Of a DNA stretch of 64,000 nt, positions 44,539 through 53,243 are shown piece by piece; position 1 is the stretch's first letter, and every line of letters begins with the position of its first letter. Both the position numbers and the translations under genes were made by a program. This stretch comes from Terriglobia bacterium (lineage in GTDB: Bacteria; Acidobacteriota; Terriglobia; UBA7540). Location: contig DASTAW010000048.1 in the NCBI GenBank assembly GCA_035712365.1, positions 310,001 to 374,000 on the forward strand, given 5' to 3'. The notes under the pieces were generated by a model. It was given only the letters and a program-made list of their open reading frames with translations. It had not been told where the DNA came from and ran no database searches.

Positions 44539-45402
44539 TCACCGCTCTCCCCACTTGAGCTTCTGGCGAAGGACATCATAGTAGTTTCGATGGGGCGGCT
44601 GGATCAGCTCGACGAAGGAATCGGACTTTCGGACCCGGATGATGTCCTCGCTGTGCGTGGCGATGCCCACCTGGCCGTCCACCGTGAGATAAGCTGCTTC
44701 GCGCTCGCTCTTCACCACGATCTCGATGGTGGCGGAATCGCGGAGCACAAGCGGGCGATTGGTAAGGGTATGCGCGCAGATGGGAGTGATCATAAAGGCT
44801 TCCACGAAAGGTGATACAACAGGCCCGCCGGCCGCCAGCGAGTAGGCCGTCGAGCCCGTCGGCGTGGCAACGATCAGTCCATCGGATTTATAGTTCGAAA
44901 TGAACTCGCCGTCGGCATAAACCTCAAAGTCCTGAATGCGCGCAATGGCTCCTTTGTTGAGGACCACGTCGTTCAGCGCCCGGAAACTGGAGAGGACTTC
45001 ATCGGCGCGGACCAACTCACCCTCAATCTGAACGCGCCGCTCAGATCGATAATTCCCGGACAGCACACCCTCCAGCGCCGGGTAAAGCTCATCGCGCGTG
45101 ATCACAGTCAGAAAACCCAGGTCGCCCAGGTTGACGGCAAAAATGGGAACTTCGCGCCGGTAGAGAGCGCGGGCCGCTGCCAGCAGCGTTCCGTCGCCTC
45201 CCAGCACAACCAGCAGATCAACCTTCCCTGGAAGCTCATTCCGCGTGAGGCACTTTTCCGAACTCTCCAGGATAGCGCCTGTCTCCTTATCGATGGAAAC
45301 TTCAATATCGCGCTCGCGAAGCCACTCCACCAGTTGAGGAACGATCTCACGTATCTCCGCCTTCCTGGGTTTTGAAACAATTCCGATCTTCTTGATCGTC
45401 AT
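44539..45402 (-). CDS. nadK: NAD kinase
   Basis: A 287-residue NAD kinase producing NADP. The diagnostic GGDGT motif is in LLVVLGGDGTLLAAARAL; NLGDLGFLT and ATPTGSTAYSLAAGGPVV (TPTGSTAY) follow at the expected spacing. I start at 45402 (MTIKKIGIVSKPRK). It lies 66 bases downstream of tlyA on the same strand, a common pairing in many phyla. Confidence 0.96.
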   Translation of the reverse strand: MTIKKIGIVSKPRKAEIREIVPQLVEWLRERDIEVSIDKETGAILESSEKCLTRNELPGKVDLLVVLGGDGTLLAAARALYRREVPIFAVNLGDLGFLTVITRDELYPALEGVLSGNYRSERRVQIEGELVRADEVLSSFRALNDVVLNKGAIARIQDFEVYADGEFISNYKSDGLIVATPTGSTAYSLAAGGPVVSPFVEAFMITPICAHTLTNRPLVLRDSATIEIVVKSEREAAYLTVDGQVGIATHSEDIIRVRKSDSFVELIQPPHRNYYDVLRQKLKWGER

Positions 45403-45468
45403 AAGAGCACTGGATTCATTGCGGATTGATCGACGGCCGCTGCCGCGGGCCATCGTTGATAAACTATT

Positions 45469-46227
45469 CTAGACATTTTTCGGCCAAATAGCATGCAGGA
45501 AAAATTCCCGGTTTCCGGCAGCGCCCGGCAAGACGCTTTCAACGCGGCCCATTTCCTTGAATCCCAAATCAGCGGTTTTCTGCGCGACCTTTAGAACGGC
45601 TTCCTCGTGCAGCTCGGGATCGCGCACCACGCCGCCCTTGCCCACCTGGTCCGGGCCCACTTCAAATTGCGGTTTGACCAACACCAGCAGCTCGGCACCC
45701 TGCTCAAGCAGGGGAGCAAGGACAGGAAGAATCAGCGTAGAGGAAATGAATGAAACATCCATGGTAACCAGCGCCACGAGCGCGCCGATCTGGTCGAAGT
45801 CCAGATAACGGGCGTTGGTTTTCTCCATCACCGTTACACGCAGATCGTGCCGCAATTTCCAGTCTAGCTGATGGGTCCCTGCGTCCACAGCGAAGACCCT
45901 GGCAGCCCCACGCTGAAGCAGGCAGTCAGTAAAGCCGCCGGTGGACGCGCCAATGTCCAGACAGGTCTTGCCCGTAGGATTGATGCCGAAGTGGTCGAGA
46001 GCAGCTTCAAGCTTCACTCCCGCCCGGCTGACGTAACGGAGCGTTTCACCCAGCAGGCGCAGCCCGGCTTCCAGGCTGACCATTGTTCCGCATTTCTCAA
46101 TCTTCTGTTCATCCACCATCACCTGGCCGGCAAGGACCATCGCCTGGGCCTTCTGGCGGGACTCGGCAAGCCCACGCTCCACCAGAAGCCGGTCAAGCCG
46201 GATTTTTCGTGGCGAATGATGATTCAT
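45469..46227 (-). CDS. tlyA: TlyA-family rRNA 2'-O-methyltransferase (hemolysin-like)
   Basis: A 252-residue protein with an N-terminal S4 RNA-binding domain (RLDRLLVERGLAESRQKAQAMVLAGQ, about residues 9-35) and an FtsJ-type methyltransferase domain. The SAM motif is CLDIGASTGGFTDCLLQRGA. Conserved DVSFIS and LVKPQFEVGPDQVGKGGVVRD follow. TlyA methylates 16S and 23S rRNA ribose and affects capreomycin sensitivity. The upstream gene is divergent, so it probably has its own promoter. Confidence 0.93.
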   Translation of the reverse strand: MNHHSPRKIRLDRLLVERGLAESRQKAQAMVLAGQVMVDEQKIEKCGTMVSLEAGLRLLGETLRYVSRAGVKLEAALDHFGINPTGKTCLDIGASTGGFTDCLLQRGAARVFAVDAGTHQLDWKLRHDLRVTVMEKTNARYLDFDQIGALVALVTMDVSFISSTLILPVLAPLLEQGAELLVLVKPQFEVGPDQVGKGGVVRDPELHEEAVLKVAQKTADLGFKEMGRVESVLPGAAGNREFFLHAIWPKNV

Positions 46228-46468
46228 TGTTCAAAAGCTTAACGTCTGTTGCCTCGGAATGAAAGGCCGAGGGCGATTCCGGTAAATTGGGGAAGTAAAA
46301 ACTCTCGCGAGATGATCCTATGCACTTTCCGGGTACCTTGCAGGAAAGTTTTGCGGTAAGATCGCTAGCGCAAAATATCGATCAGGACTTTTGGGCTTTT
46401 CGTCCCCGACGGGGACGTAACGGGCACGTCAATTTATCAACCGGCGGGGAAAGAGAGGGAGGAAGTCT
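46228..46468. promoter_or_regulatory. Divergent region between tlyA and fucosidase genes
   Basis: A 241-base region with two inverted repeats: ACTTTCC (46324-46330) with GGAAAGT (46343-46349), and CGTCCCC-GAC-GGGGACG (46401-46417). Either might regulate the fucosidase gene. GGGAGGAAG precedes the fucosidase ATG. No gene is evident. Confidence 0.4.
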
Positions 46469-47887
46469 ATGCGTGAAGCTTGGATGACGAGACGCGATTA
46501 TCTGAAGCTCATGGGAGCCGGAAGTGCAGCGGTGGCCGCGGGGGCAGCGGCTGCGTGTAATTCAGGAGTGAGGCCTGCGTCCGAAAACGGACAGGCCGAA
46601 GGCGCAGGCGAGCCTGCCTCGGTAGTCGCAGATCGAGAGCGCCGCATGAAGTGGTGGCACGAGGCCAGGTTCGGCATGTTTATTCACTGGGGTCTTTACA
46701 GCGTGATCGGCCAGCACGAATGGGCCATGGAAAAGGAAGGCATTCCGATCCCTCAGTATCAGTTGCTGGCACAACACTTCACCCCCAGGCCCAACGCCGC
46801 TCGCGACTGGGCGAAGCTGGCCCGCCGGGCCGGGCAGAAATACATGGTGATGACCACCAAGCATCACGAAGGGTTCTGTCTGTTCGATACCAAGCTTACT
46901 GACTACTGTGCTCCCAAACAGGCATGCGGGCGTGACCTGGTGAAGGAATACGTCGAGGCCGCCCGCGCCGAGGGATTGCGCGTGGGCTTCTATTATTCGC
47001 TGATGGACTGGCACCATCCAGACGGCGCTCGCTGCGCAAACAATGAGGCCGCGCGCCAGCGCTTTGTGACTTACACTCACGGCCTCATTCGCGAACTGAT
47101 GACGAACTACGGCAAGATTGACATTCTCTGGTACGACGTTGACTGGCCGCTGACGCCTGCTCAATGGGAATCCAAAAAGATGAATGACATGGTGTTCAAG
47201 CTGCAACCGGACATCATCGTAAACAATCGCAATGGACTCCACGGAGATTTTTCCACCCCCGAGCAGCACATCCAGGCGTCAGAAAAAGGCCGGGCCTGGG
47301 AAACCTGCATGACCATGAACGACAGTTGGGGCTACCAGAAGGCTGACGATGATTTCAAATCCGCCAGGACCATCGTGCGCAACCTCGTCACCTGCGCCAA
47401 TGGCGGAGGGAATTACCTGCTGAACATCGGCCCCAAGCCGGACGGCTCAGTGCCAGAGGAAGAAATCTCCACGCTCGAGGCAGTGGGCAAATGGATGGAT
47501 AAGAACGGCCCCACCATCTATCAAGCTGAGCGCTGCGAAGCGCGCGCGACAACCAACGCGAATTTTACGCGAAAGGGAAACACACTGTACATCCACGTCC
47601 ATTTCTGGCCGGGTGATACGCCGGCGGGGAACTGGCTCTCGTTCTTTCAGCCGCAGTCGGCGGTGGCCGTTGGAGGATTGCGGGCCAAGGTAAAATCGGC
47701 CCGGCTGTTCGCCTCAGGCAAAAAGGTAAACTTCCGGCAGGATGATATTTCGGTCCAGTTCACGGGGCTGCCGGTTAAAGCTCCTGACGACCCCGTAACC
47801 GTGATTGAGGCGGAGTGCGAGTCGGAACCGACAGTGGATGGCCTCTACGTACGTGAAAATCGAAAGCGCTACAACGTCGGAGTCTGA
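46469..47887 (+). CDS. Tat-exported GH29 alpha-L-fucosidase
   Basis: A 472-residue glycoside hydrolase family 29 enzyme that removes terminal L-fucose. The N-terminus has a twin-arginine motif (TRRDYLKLMGAGSAAVAAGA) followed by AAAC, which might be a lipobox. Family features are WWHEARFGMFIHWGLYSV, MVMTTKHHEGFCLFDTK, the nucleophile Asp in KIDILWYDVDWP and WETCMTMNDSWGY. LLNIGPKPDGSVPEEE ends the catalytic domain. The C-terminal ~110 residues form a beta-rich domain. With the Tat-exported oxidoreductase and esterase it shows use of plant or animal glycans. Confidence 0.93.
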   Translation: MREAWMTRRDYLKLMGAGSAAVAAGAAAACNSGVRPASENGQAEGAGEPASVVADRERRMKWWHEARFGMFIHWGLYSVIGQHEWAMEKEGIPIPQYQLLAQHFTPRPNAARDWAKLARRAGQKYMVMTTKHHEGFCLFDTKLTDYCAPKQACGRDLVKEYVEAARAEGLRVGFYYSLMDWHHPDGARCANNEAARQRFVTYTHGLIRELMTNYGKIDILWYDVDWPLTPAQWESKKMNDMVFKLQPDIIVNNRNGLHGDFSTPEQHIQASEKGRAWETCMTMNDSWGYQKADDDFKSARTIVRNLVTCANGGGNYLLNIGPKPDGSVPEEEISTLEAVGKWMDKNGPTIYQAERCEARATTNANFTRKGNTLYIHVHFWPGDTPAGNWLSFFQPQSAVAVGGLRAKVKSARLFASGKKVNFRQDDISVQFTGLPVKAPDDPVTVIEAECESEPTVDGLYVRENRKRYNVGV

Positions 47888-47989
47888 CCCGTTGTAACTT
47901 CACCGTTAGGCCAGGATTCGATGAAGCGAGCTTGGCCGCCAGGAGCGCAGTTCCTGGACCAGGCTCTTCCGGACAGGTCTGAACGTCGA

Positions 47990-49006
47990 TCACAGGTTGA
48001 ACAGAATTTTGAGGCTGCTGTCGGGGTCGTGCATCTTGCGGAGGCCTTCTTCAATCTCTCTGAGAGGCAGGCGGTCCGTAACCACGCTCTTGACGTCGAT
48101 GGCGCAGCGTTCGAGCAGCGAGATGGCCACCAGAAAATCCTTCGGGGTGTAAACACGCGCGCCGGAGGTGCGAATCTCCTTGAAAACCAGGCTGAGCACA
48201 TCCAATTCCGGCGGCAGCTTGGGAAGTCCGACGAAGGTGATGTGGCCGCGCACCTTGCAGGACTGAATGGCGTCGTGGTAAGCAGCTTTTGCGCCCGTCG
48301 CTTCGAACACATGGTCGGCAAAGCTTTCGCCGGTCAGCCGCCGAACCGCCTCAAGGGGCTTTGTCTCTAGCGGATTGACGACGGCAAATCCCATTCGTTC
48401 CGCCAGGTTCCGCCGGAACGGTTTCGCCTCTGACACCAGCACCCTCCGCGCGCCGACAGCCCTTAGCACCTGGGCAATCAGGTTTCCAATGGGGCCTGCG
48501 CCTGTAACGAGTGCGGTGTCACCCGCGGTGAACCCGGAGGTCCGCACCACGTGGACCGCCACGGAAAGCGGCTCGACCAACGCTGCCTGTTCATCGTCAA
48601 CGCCAGGTGGCACAGGGATCAACTGCTCTGGGGCCGCTTTCACGTATTCCGCAAATCCGCCGTCGGTGTCGATCCCGATCAGGCCAAGCTTCTCGCAGAC
48701 GTGGGCATTGCCTTCGCGGCAGGGAGCGCAGCGGCCGCAGGAAATCAGGGGAAACACTGCCACACGGTCCCCTTCTTTGACTTTGGAATCGTCAGCGGCG
48801 CGTGTCTCGGCTACCGTGCCAAAAATTTCGTGGCCCAGCACCCGCGGAGGCGCCACCCTCGGGTGCTTACCGGCGTGGATCATCATGTCCGTACCGCAAA
48901 TGCCTGCATAGCGCACCTTTACGAGCACTTCACCAGCGCCCGGTTCAGGTTTTGGCCATTCCTGCAACTTCAGTTTTTCGACTCCGCTGTAAACACCTGC
49001 TTGCAT
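47990..49006 (-). CDS. Zinc-dependent medium-chain alcohol dehydrogenase
   Basis: A 338-residue MDR enzyme resembling threonine, sorbitol or 2,3-butanediol dehydrogenases. The catalytic zinc Cys is in YAGICGTDMMIHAGKHP and the His/Glu in RVLGHEIFGTV. The four structural-zinc Cys are in SCGRCAPCREGNAHVC. The NAD motif is LVTGAGPIGNLIAQVLRAVG. The ATG at 49006 is consistent with homology. The intergenic region to xfp (271 bases) is divergent. The exact alcohol is unknown. Confidence 0.9.
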   Translation of the reverse strand: MQAGVYSGVEKLKLQEWPKPEPGAGEVLVKVRYAGICGTDMMIHAGKHPRVAPPRVLGHEIFGTVAETRAADDSKVKEGDRVAVFPLISCGRCAPCREGNAHVCEKLGLIGIDTDGGFAEYVKAAPEQLIPVPPGVDDEQAALVEPLSVAVHVVRTSGFTAGDTALVTGAGPIGNLIAQVLRAVGARRVLVSEAKPFRRNLAERMGFAVVNPLETKPLEAVRRLTGESFADHVFEATGAKAAYHDAIQSCKVRGHITFVGLPKLPPELDVLSLVFKEIRTSGARVYTPKDFLVAISLLERCAIDVKSVVTDRLPLREIEEGLRKMHDPDSSLKILFNL

Positions 49007-49277
49007 CAGAACTGTCCTTCCATCAAGAACCCGCCGTCGGACTCAATACCTCGGAGCGGCCGGAGCCCGCCTCTCGTCTATCCGCAACAAAACGGTCATG
49101 AAATATGTTATTTCCAGTCGCGCGCAAACACAACTCGATTAAGGCGCGCACTGCGGCCCGGGTGACTGACGAAAAAGGTGTGCCCCGCTAAAAATTCAGC
49201 CGGACGCTCCAGTGTAATAGAATCTTTTATAGAGCGTTTTCCTGGCGGGGCGCTTCAAATGCTATGAGGAGGAAATT

Positions 49278-51683
49278 ATGGCCACACAGACAAAGCATGA
49301 AAGCAGCTCGCCGCGGACGGTTTCAACCGAGCCACTCTCCTCCGAAGAGCTCCGCAAGATGAACGCCTATTGGCGTGCTGCCAATTACCTTTCGGTCGGG
49401 CAAATCTATCTTTACGATAATCCCTTGCTGCGCGAGCCGCTCAAGCCGGAACACGTGAAGCCGCGCCTGCTGGGGCACTGGGGCACCACGCCCGGATTGA
49501 ATTTTATTTACGTCCACTTCAATCGAATCATCAAGAAGTTCGGCCTGAACGTCATCTACATCACCGGGCCCGGGCATGGCGGACCGGGGCTGGTGGCAAA
49601 CACCTATCTGGAAGGGACCTACAGCGAAATCTATACCAACATCCCGCAGAACGCCCAGGGTATGAAGCGGCTTTTTAAGCAGTTTTCGTTTCCAGGAGGC
49701 ATTCCCAGCCACGTGGCTCCTGAAACGCCGGGTTCGATCCACGAAGGCGGTGAACTCGGCTATTCAATAGCCCATGCCTATGGCGCCGCATTCGACAACC
49801 CGGATTTACTGGTTTGCTGCGTGGTCGGCGACGGCGAGGCGGAGACAGGGCCGCTGGCCGCAAGCTGGCATTCCAACAAGTTTCTGAACCCGGCGCGGGA
49901 CGGCGCCGTCCTCCCCATACTTCATTTGAACGGCTACAAGATCAACAATCCTACCGTCCTTGGCCGCATGAGCGATGAGGAATTGGTGGCCCTGTTCAGG
50001 GGGTACGGTCACAAGCCCTACTTTGTTGAGGGTGACCAGCCTGAAGCCATGCACCAGCAAATGGCCGGAACCTTGGACGCAATCGTGAACGAGATCCAGC
50101 AAATCCAGCAAACCGCGCGAGGCGAGGCAGGAAAGCTCCTGCCATTCTGGCCGATGATCATCCTGCGATCGCCCAAAGGCTGGACGGGTCCCAAGGTTGT
50201 GGATGGGCAACAGGTGGAGGGCACTTGGCGGGCGCACCAGGTCCCACTGGCCGAGATAGCCACTAATCCCGAGCACCTGGCAATGCTCGAACAATGGATG
50301 AAAAACTACAAGCCTGACGAACTTTTCGACGAGGATGGACGGTTCATCCCCGAGCTGGCAGAGCTGGCGCCAAAGGGCGACCGGCGAATGGGCGCCAACC
50401 CACACGCCAATGGCGGTTTGCTGCTCAAGGACCTTGCGATACCGGATTTCCGCGACTACGCAATTCCCGTACCCTCGCCTGGAAAGTCGGTGGCGGAAGC
50501 CACCCGGGAGATGGGCAAGTTCCTTCGCGACGTAATGAGGCTCAACGAGGAATCAAGGAATTTCCGCGTGATGGGCCCCGACGAAACAAATTCCAATCGA
50601 CTGACCGCGCTGTTCGAGGCGACGGGCAAGACCTTCATGCAGGAGATATTGCCCACCGACGATCATCTCTCACCGAGGGGGCGCGTGATGGAAGTCCTGA
50701 GCGAACACATGTGCCAGGGGTGGCTGGAGGGCTATTTGCTCACCGGCCGTCACGGGTTCTTCTCCTGCTACGAAGCCTTTATCCACATTGTGGATTCCAT
50801 GTTCAACCAGCACGCAAAGTGGCTGAAGGTGACGCGGATACTCCCCTGGCGGCGGCGCATCGCCTCGCTCAACTATCTGCTGACCTCGCACGTGTGGCGG
50901 CAGGACCACAACGGTTTCTCTCACCAGGACCCGGGTTTCATCGACCATGTGGTCAACAAGAAAGCGGACATCGTCCGGGTCTACCTGCCGCCCGATGCCA
51001 ACTCCCTGCTTTCCGTAACCGACCACTGCCTGCGCAGCCGCCATTACGTGAATGTAATTGTGGTCGGCAAGCAGCCCGCATTGCAGTGGCTCGACATGGA
51101 TGCAGCCGTGAAGCACTGCACGGCGGGCATCGGCATCTGGAGCTGGGCCAGCAATGACCAGGGCGATGAGCCCGATGTCGTGATGGCGTGCTGCGGCGAC
51201 GTGCCGACCCTGGAGACGCTCGCGGCAGTGGACATTCTGCGGCACGCCTTTGAAGACATCAAGATTCGGCTGATCAACGTCGTGGATCTGATGACGCTTC
51301 AGCCCTCGAGCGAGCATCCCCACGGCCTGAGCGATCGCGACTTCGACATTCTCTTCACCACCGACAAGCCCATCATCTTTAATTTCCACGGCTACCCCTC
51401 GCTGATTCACCGCCTGACCTACCGCCGTACCAATCACAGCAACCTTCATGTGCGCGGCTACAAGGAGGAAGGCACCACAACCACGCACTTTGACATGGCG
51501 GTGCTGAATGACATCGATCGCTTCCACCTGGCGGGCGATGTAGTGGACCGCGTGCCCCGCCTGGCCCGAATCGGGGCCCATTTCAAGCAGGCGTTGCGGG
51601 ATAAGCTGATCGAACACAAGAACTACATCGGGATTTACGGCCAGGATATGCCTGAGATCAGAAACTGGAAGTGGCCTTATTGA
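49278..51683 (+). CDS. xfp: D-xylulose-5-phosphate/D-fructose-6-phosphate phosphoketolase
   Basis: An 801-residue thiamine-diphosphate enzyme splitting xylulose-5-P or fructose-6-P into acetyl-P and a shorter sugar phosphate. Signatures are [21 protein letters not shown], the ThDP motif [32 protein letters not shown] and [18 protein letters not shown] in the second domain. The full length (about 800) and the His-rich ends match Xfp. GGAGGAA lies before the ATG. TAGAAT near 49213 may be its -10. It provides acetyl-CoA via acetyl-P without decarboxylation; no ackA/pta lies adjacent. Confidence 0.97.
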   Translation: MATQTKHESSSPRTVSTEPLSSEELRKMNAYWRAANYLSVGQIYLYDNPLLREPLKPEHVKPRLLGHWGTTPGLNFIYVHFNRIIKKFGLNVIYITGPGHGGPGLVANTYLEGTYSEIYTNIPQNAQGMKRLFKQFSFPGGIPSHVAPETPGSIHEGGELGYSIAHAYGAAFDNPDLLVCCVVGDGEAETGPLAASWHSNKFLNPARDGAVLPILHLNGYKINNPTVLGRMSDEELVALFRGYGHKPYFVEGDQPEAMHQQMAGTLDAIVNEIQQIQQTARGEAGKLLPFWPMIILRSPKGWTGPKVVDGQQVEGTWRAHQVPLAEIATNPEHLAMLEQWMKNYKPDELFDEDGRFIPELAELAPKGDRRMGANPHANGGLLLKDLAIPDFRDYAIPVPSPGKSVAEATREMGKFLRDVMRLNEESRNFRVMGPDETNSNRLTALFEATGKTFMQEILPTDDHLSPRGRVMEVLSEHMCQGWLEGYLLTGRHGFFSCYEAFIHIVDSMFNQHAKWLKVTRILPWRRRIASLNYLLTSHVWRQDHNGFSHQDPGFIDHVVNKKADIVRVYLPPDANSLLSVTDHCLRSRHYVNVIVVGKQPALQWLDMDAAVKHCTAGIGIWSWASNDQGDEPDVVMACCGDVPTLETLAAVDILRHAFEDIKIRLINVVDLMTLQPSSEHPHGLSDRDFDILFTTDKPIIFNFHGYPSLIHRLTYRRTNHSNLHVRGYKEEGTTTTHFDMAVLNDIDRFHLAGDVVDRVPRLARIGAHFKQALRDKLIEHKNYIGIYGQDMPEIRNWKWPY

Positions 51684-51723
51684 GCTTCCGCTGCCCTCGA
51701 TCGAGATCATGGAGGAACCGCTC

Positions 51724-51750
51724 CCTTGGGGAGCAGCTCTCCTCCCAAGG
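51724..51750 (+). other. Hairpin downstream of xfp
   Basis: CCTTGGG (51724-51730) pairs with CCCAAGG (51744-51750), and the loop contains GAGCAGCTC, itself able to fold. There is no T run, so it is not a standard intrinsic terminator; it may stabilise the 3' end of xfp mRNA. Confidence 0.4.
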
Positions 51751-51755
51751 CTTGT

Positions 51756-51780
51756 TGTAGCGCCGGGCTTCAGCCCGGCA
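51756..51780. repeat. Half copy of the palindromic dispersed repeat
   Basis: Identical over 25 bases to 12896-12920, containing TGTAGC then the hairpin GCCGGGCTTCAGCCCGGC. The second hairpin of the full element is missing. It lies in the xfp-MFS intergenic region. Confidence 0.9.
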
Positions 51781-51944
51781 TTTCGGGAGCCGCAAAGGTT
51801 CGCAAAAAAATCGATAAGTTCCGCCCCTGTTGCTTTGCGCCTGGCGGCTTTACGGGAGGCCGCCGTTCTTGAGGCGCCGATAGCTCTCGCTTCTGCATCC
51901 ATATTAGACTGGTGAATTACCCATGTCCGGGTATTCAAACTCAT

Positions 51945-53117
51945 ATGAGCGACCACCGCGGGCAACTGATCCTCTTCATCCTCTTTCGCATGTCGCGCAG
52001 CGTCGCGGCCGGAATGATTACGATTGCCTTTCCCTACCTGGTGCTGACCAACCGGCATTACAGTCCCCTGCAACTCGGGCTTCTTTATACTTCGGCCGCA
52101 CTTGCGACAGCGGCGCTGGGCCTGCTCTTCGGATTTCTGACGGACATCTGGGGGAGAGTGAAAACACTTTTTCTGGTGGGCTTGCTGCTTCCGGTTAGCT
52201 CTACCATCGTGTTCCTTTCACACGGCCTGCTCCCTCTATTCGTCGCCACCACTCTGGGAGGCTATTCGGCTACGGGATCGCTGATGGAGGGCGGCGTTGG
52301 GGGGGCCGCCCAGCCCATCCAGACCGCCGTCATCACCGGCCTGACGACTTCCGATAACCGGACCCTCTGGTTTTCGATTCTGACTTTTCTGAGCGGCATG
52401 TTCGGGTCGCTCGGAGCCCTGCTGGCCAGGCATGGCCATGTCCGAAATGTGTTTCTCTACGCCACGCTGATCTCTGGCTCGGGGCTGGTGTTCATTGCCT
52501 TCATTAAGCCCGTCGAAGTGCGGGGCAACCTGAGGCGGCTTCACAGCAAGGTCGTGATTGGCAAGTTCACCATCACTGGTATTCTGAATGGATTCACACA
52601 GGGTCTGGTGGTCCCGTTCCTCATCCCTTTCTTCGTGATTGTTTATCGCGTTCCGAAATCGGAGATGGCAGTTTACGCGTTTGCCAGTGGGACGCTGGCG
52701 TCGTTCGCGCTCCTGGCAGCGCCGCGCCTCGAGCGGACGCTGGGCTTCGTCAAGAGTATTGCCGTCACGCGCGGCATGGGATCGGCATTGCTGCTGTTCC
52801 TGCCCTTCTGGCACGTTTATGTTTTCGCGATGGCCGTTTATCTGGTGACTCCTGCGCTGCGCGTGATGGCCCTGCCGGTGCAGCGCACCGCTTTCACCGA
52901 GATGGTCAAGTACGACGAACTGGGCCGCGCCCTGGGGATCAACCAGGTAGCGCGGCTGGGGGCTTCTTCGGGAGGAATCTCGCTCACTGGTTATCTTTTC
53001 AACGTTTCTGAGATTGCGGCCCCTTTTTGCCTCTACGCTGTGATCATGGCTGCGAACATCTATCTCTATTTCCGGTTCTTCCATAACGGCCAGCCAGCAG
53101 CTCCTGAAAGCCCGTGA
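51945..53117 (+). CDS. Major facilitator superfamily transporter
   Basis: A 390-residue membrane protein with about 12 hydrophobic segments. The family loop 2-3 motif appears as LLFGFLTDIWGRVKTLFLVG (GxLxDRxGRK-like). A second-half counterpart and IAAPFCLYAVIMAANIYLYFRFF at the end complete the topology. The start at 51945 (SDHRGQLILFILF) is preferred over 51912. Its substrate cannot be inferred. It is 260 bases downstream of xfp and probably separately transcribed. Confidence 0.85.
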   Translation: MSDHRGQLILFILFRMSRSVAAGMITIAFPYLVLTNRHYSPLQLGLLYTSAALATAALGLLFGFLTDIWGRVKTLFLVGLLLPVSSTIVFLSHGLLPLFVATTLGGYSATGSLMEGGVGGAAQPIQTAVITGLTTSDNRTLWFSILTFLSGMFGSLGALLARHGHVRNVFLYATLISGSGLVFIAFIKPVEVRGNLRRLHSKVVIGKFTITGILNGFTQGLVVPFLIPFFVIVYRVPKSEMAVYAFASGTLASFALLAAPRLERTLGFVKSIAVTRGMGSALLLFLPFWHVYVFAMAVYLVTPALRVMALPVQRTAFTEMVKYDELGRALGINQVARLGASSGGISLTGYLFNVSEIAAPFCLYAVIMAANIYLYFRFFHNGQPAAPESP

Positions 53118-53243
53118 GTAGAAGCTGACGCCGCTTATTCGGAATCACCCGAATGGCGCCATCTGTCGCGCTCCCAACCTCCCAGGCGCCGCGTTACTCA
53201 CGCTCCACAATCCAGCGCCGTGGGTCTCGCTCAATGTTAAGCT

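Noticed and set aside
50670-52073. Long minus strand ORF (467 codons)
   Set aside because: Antisense to phosphoketolase and reads through the palindromic repeat; no domain seen.
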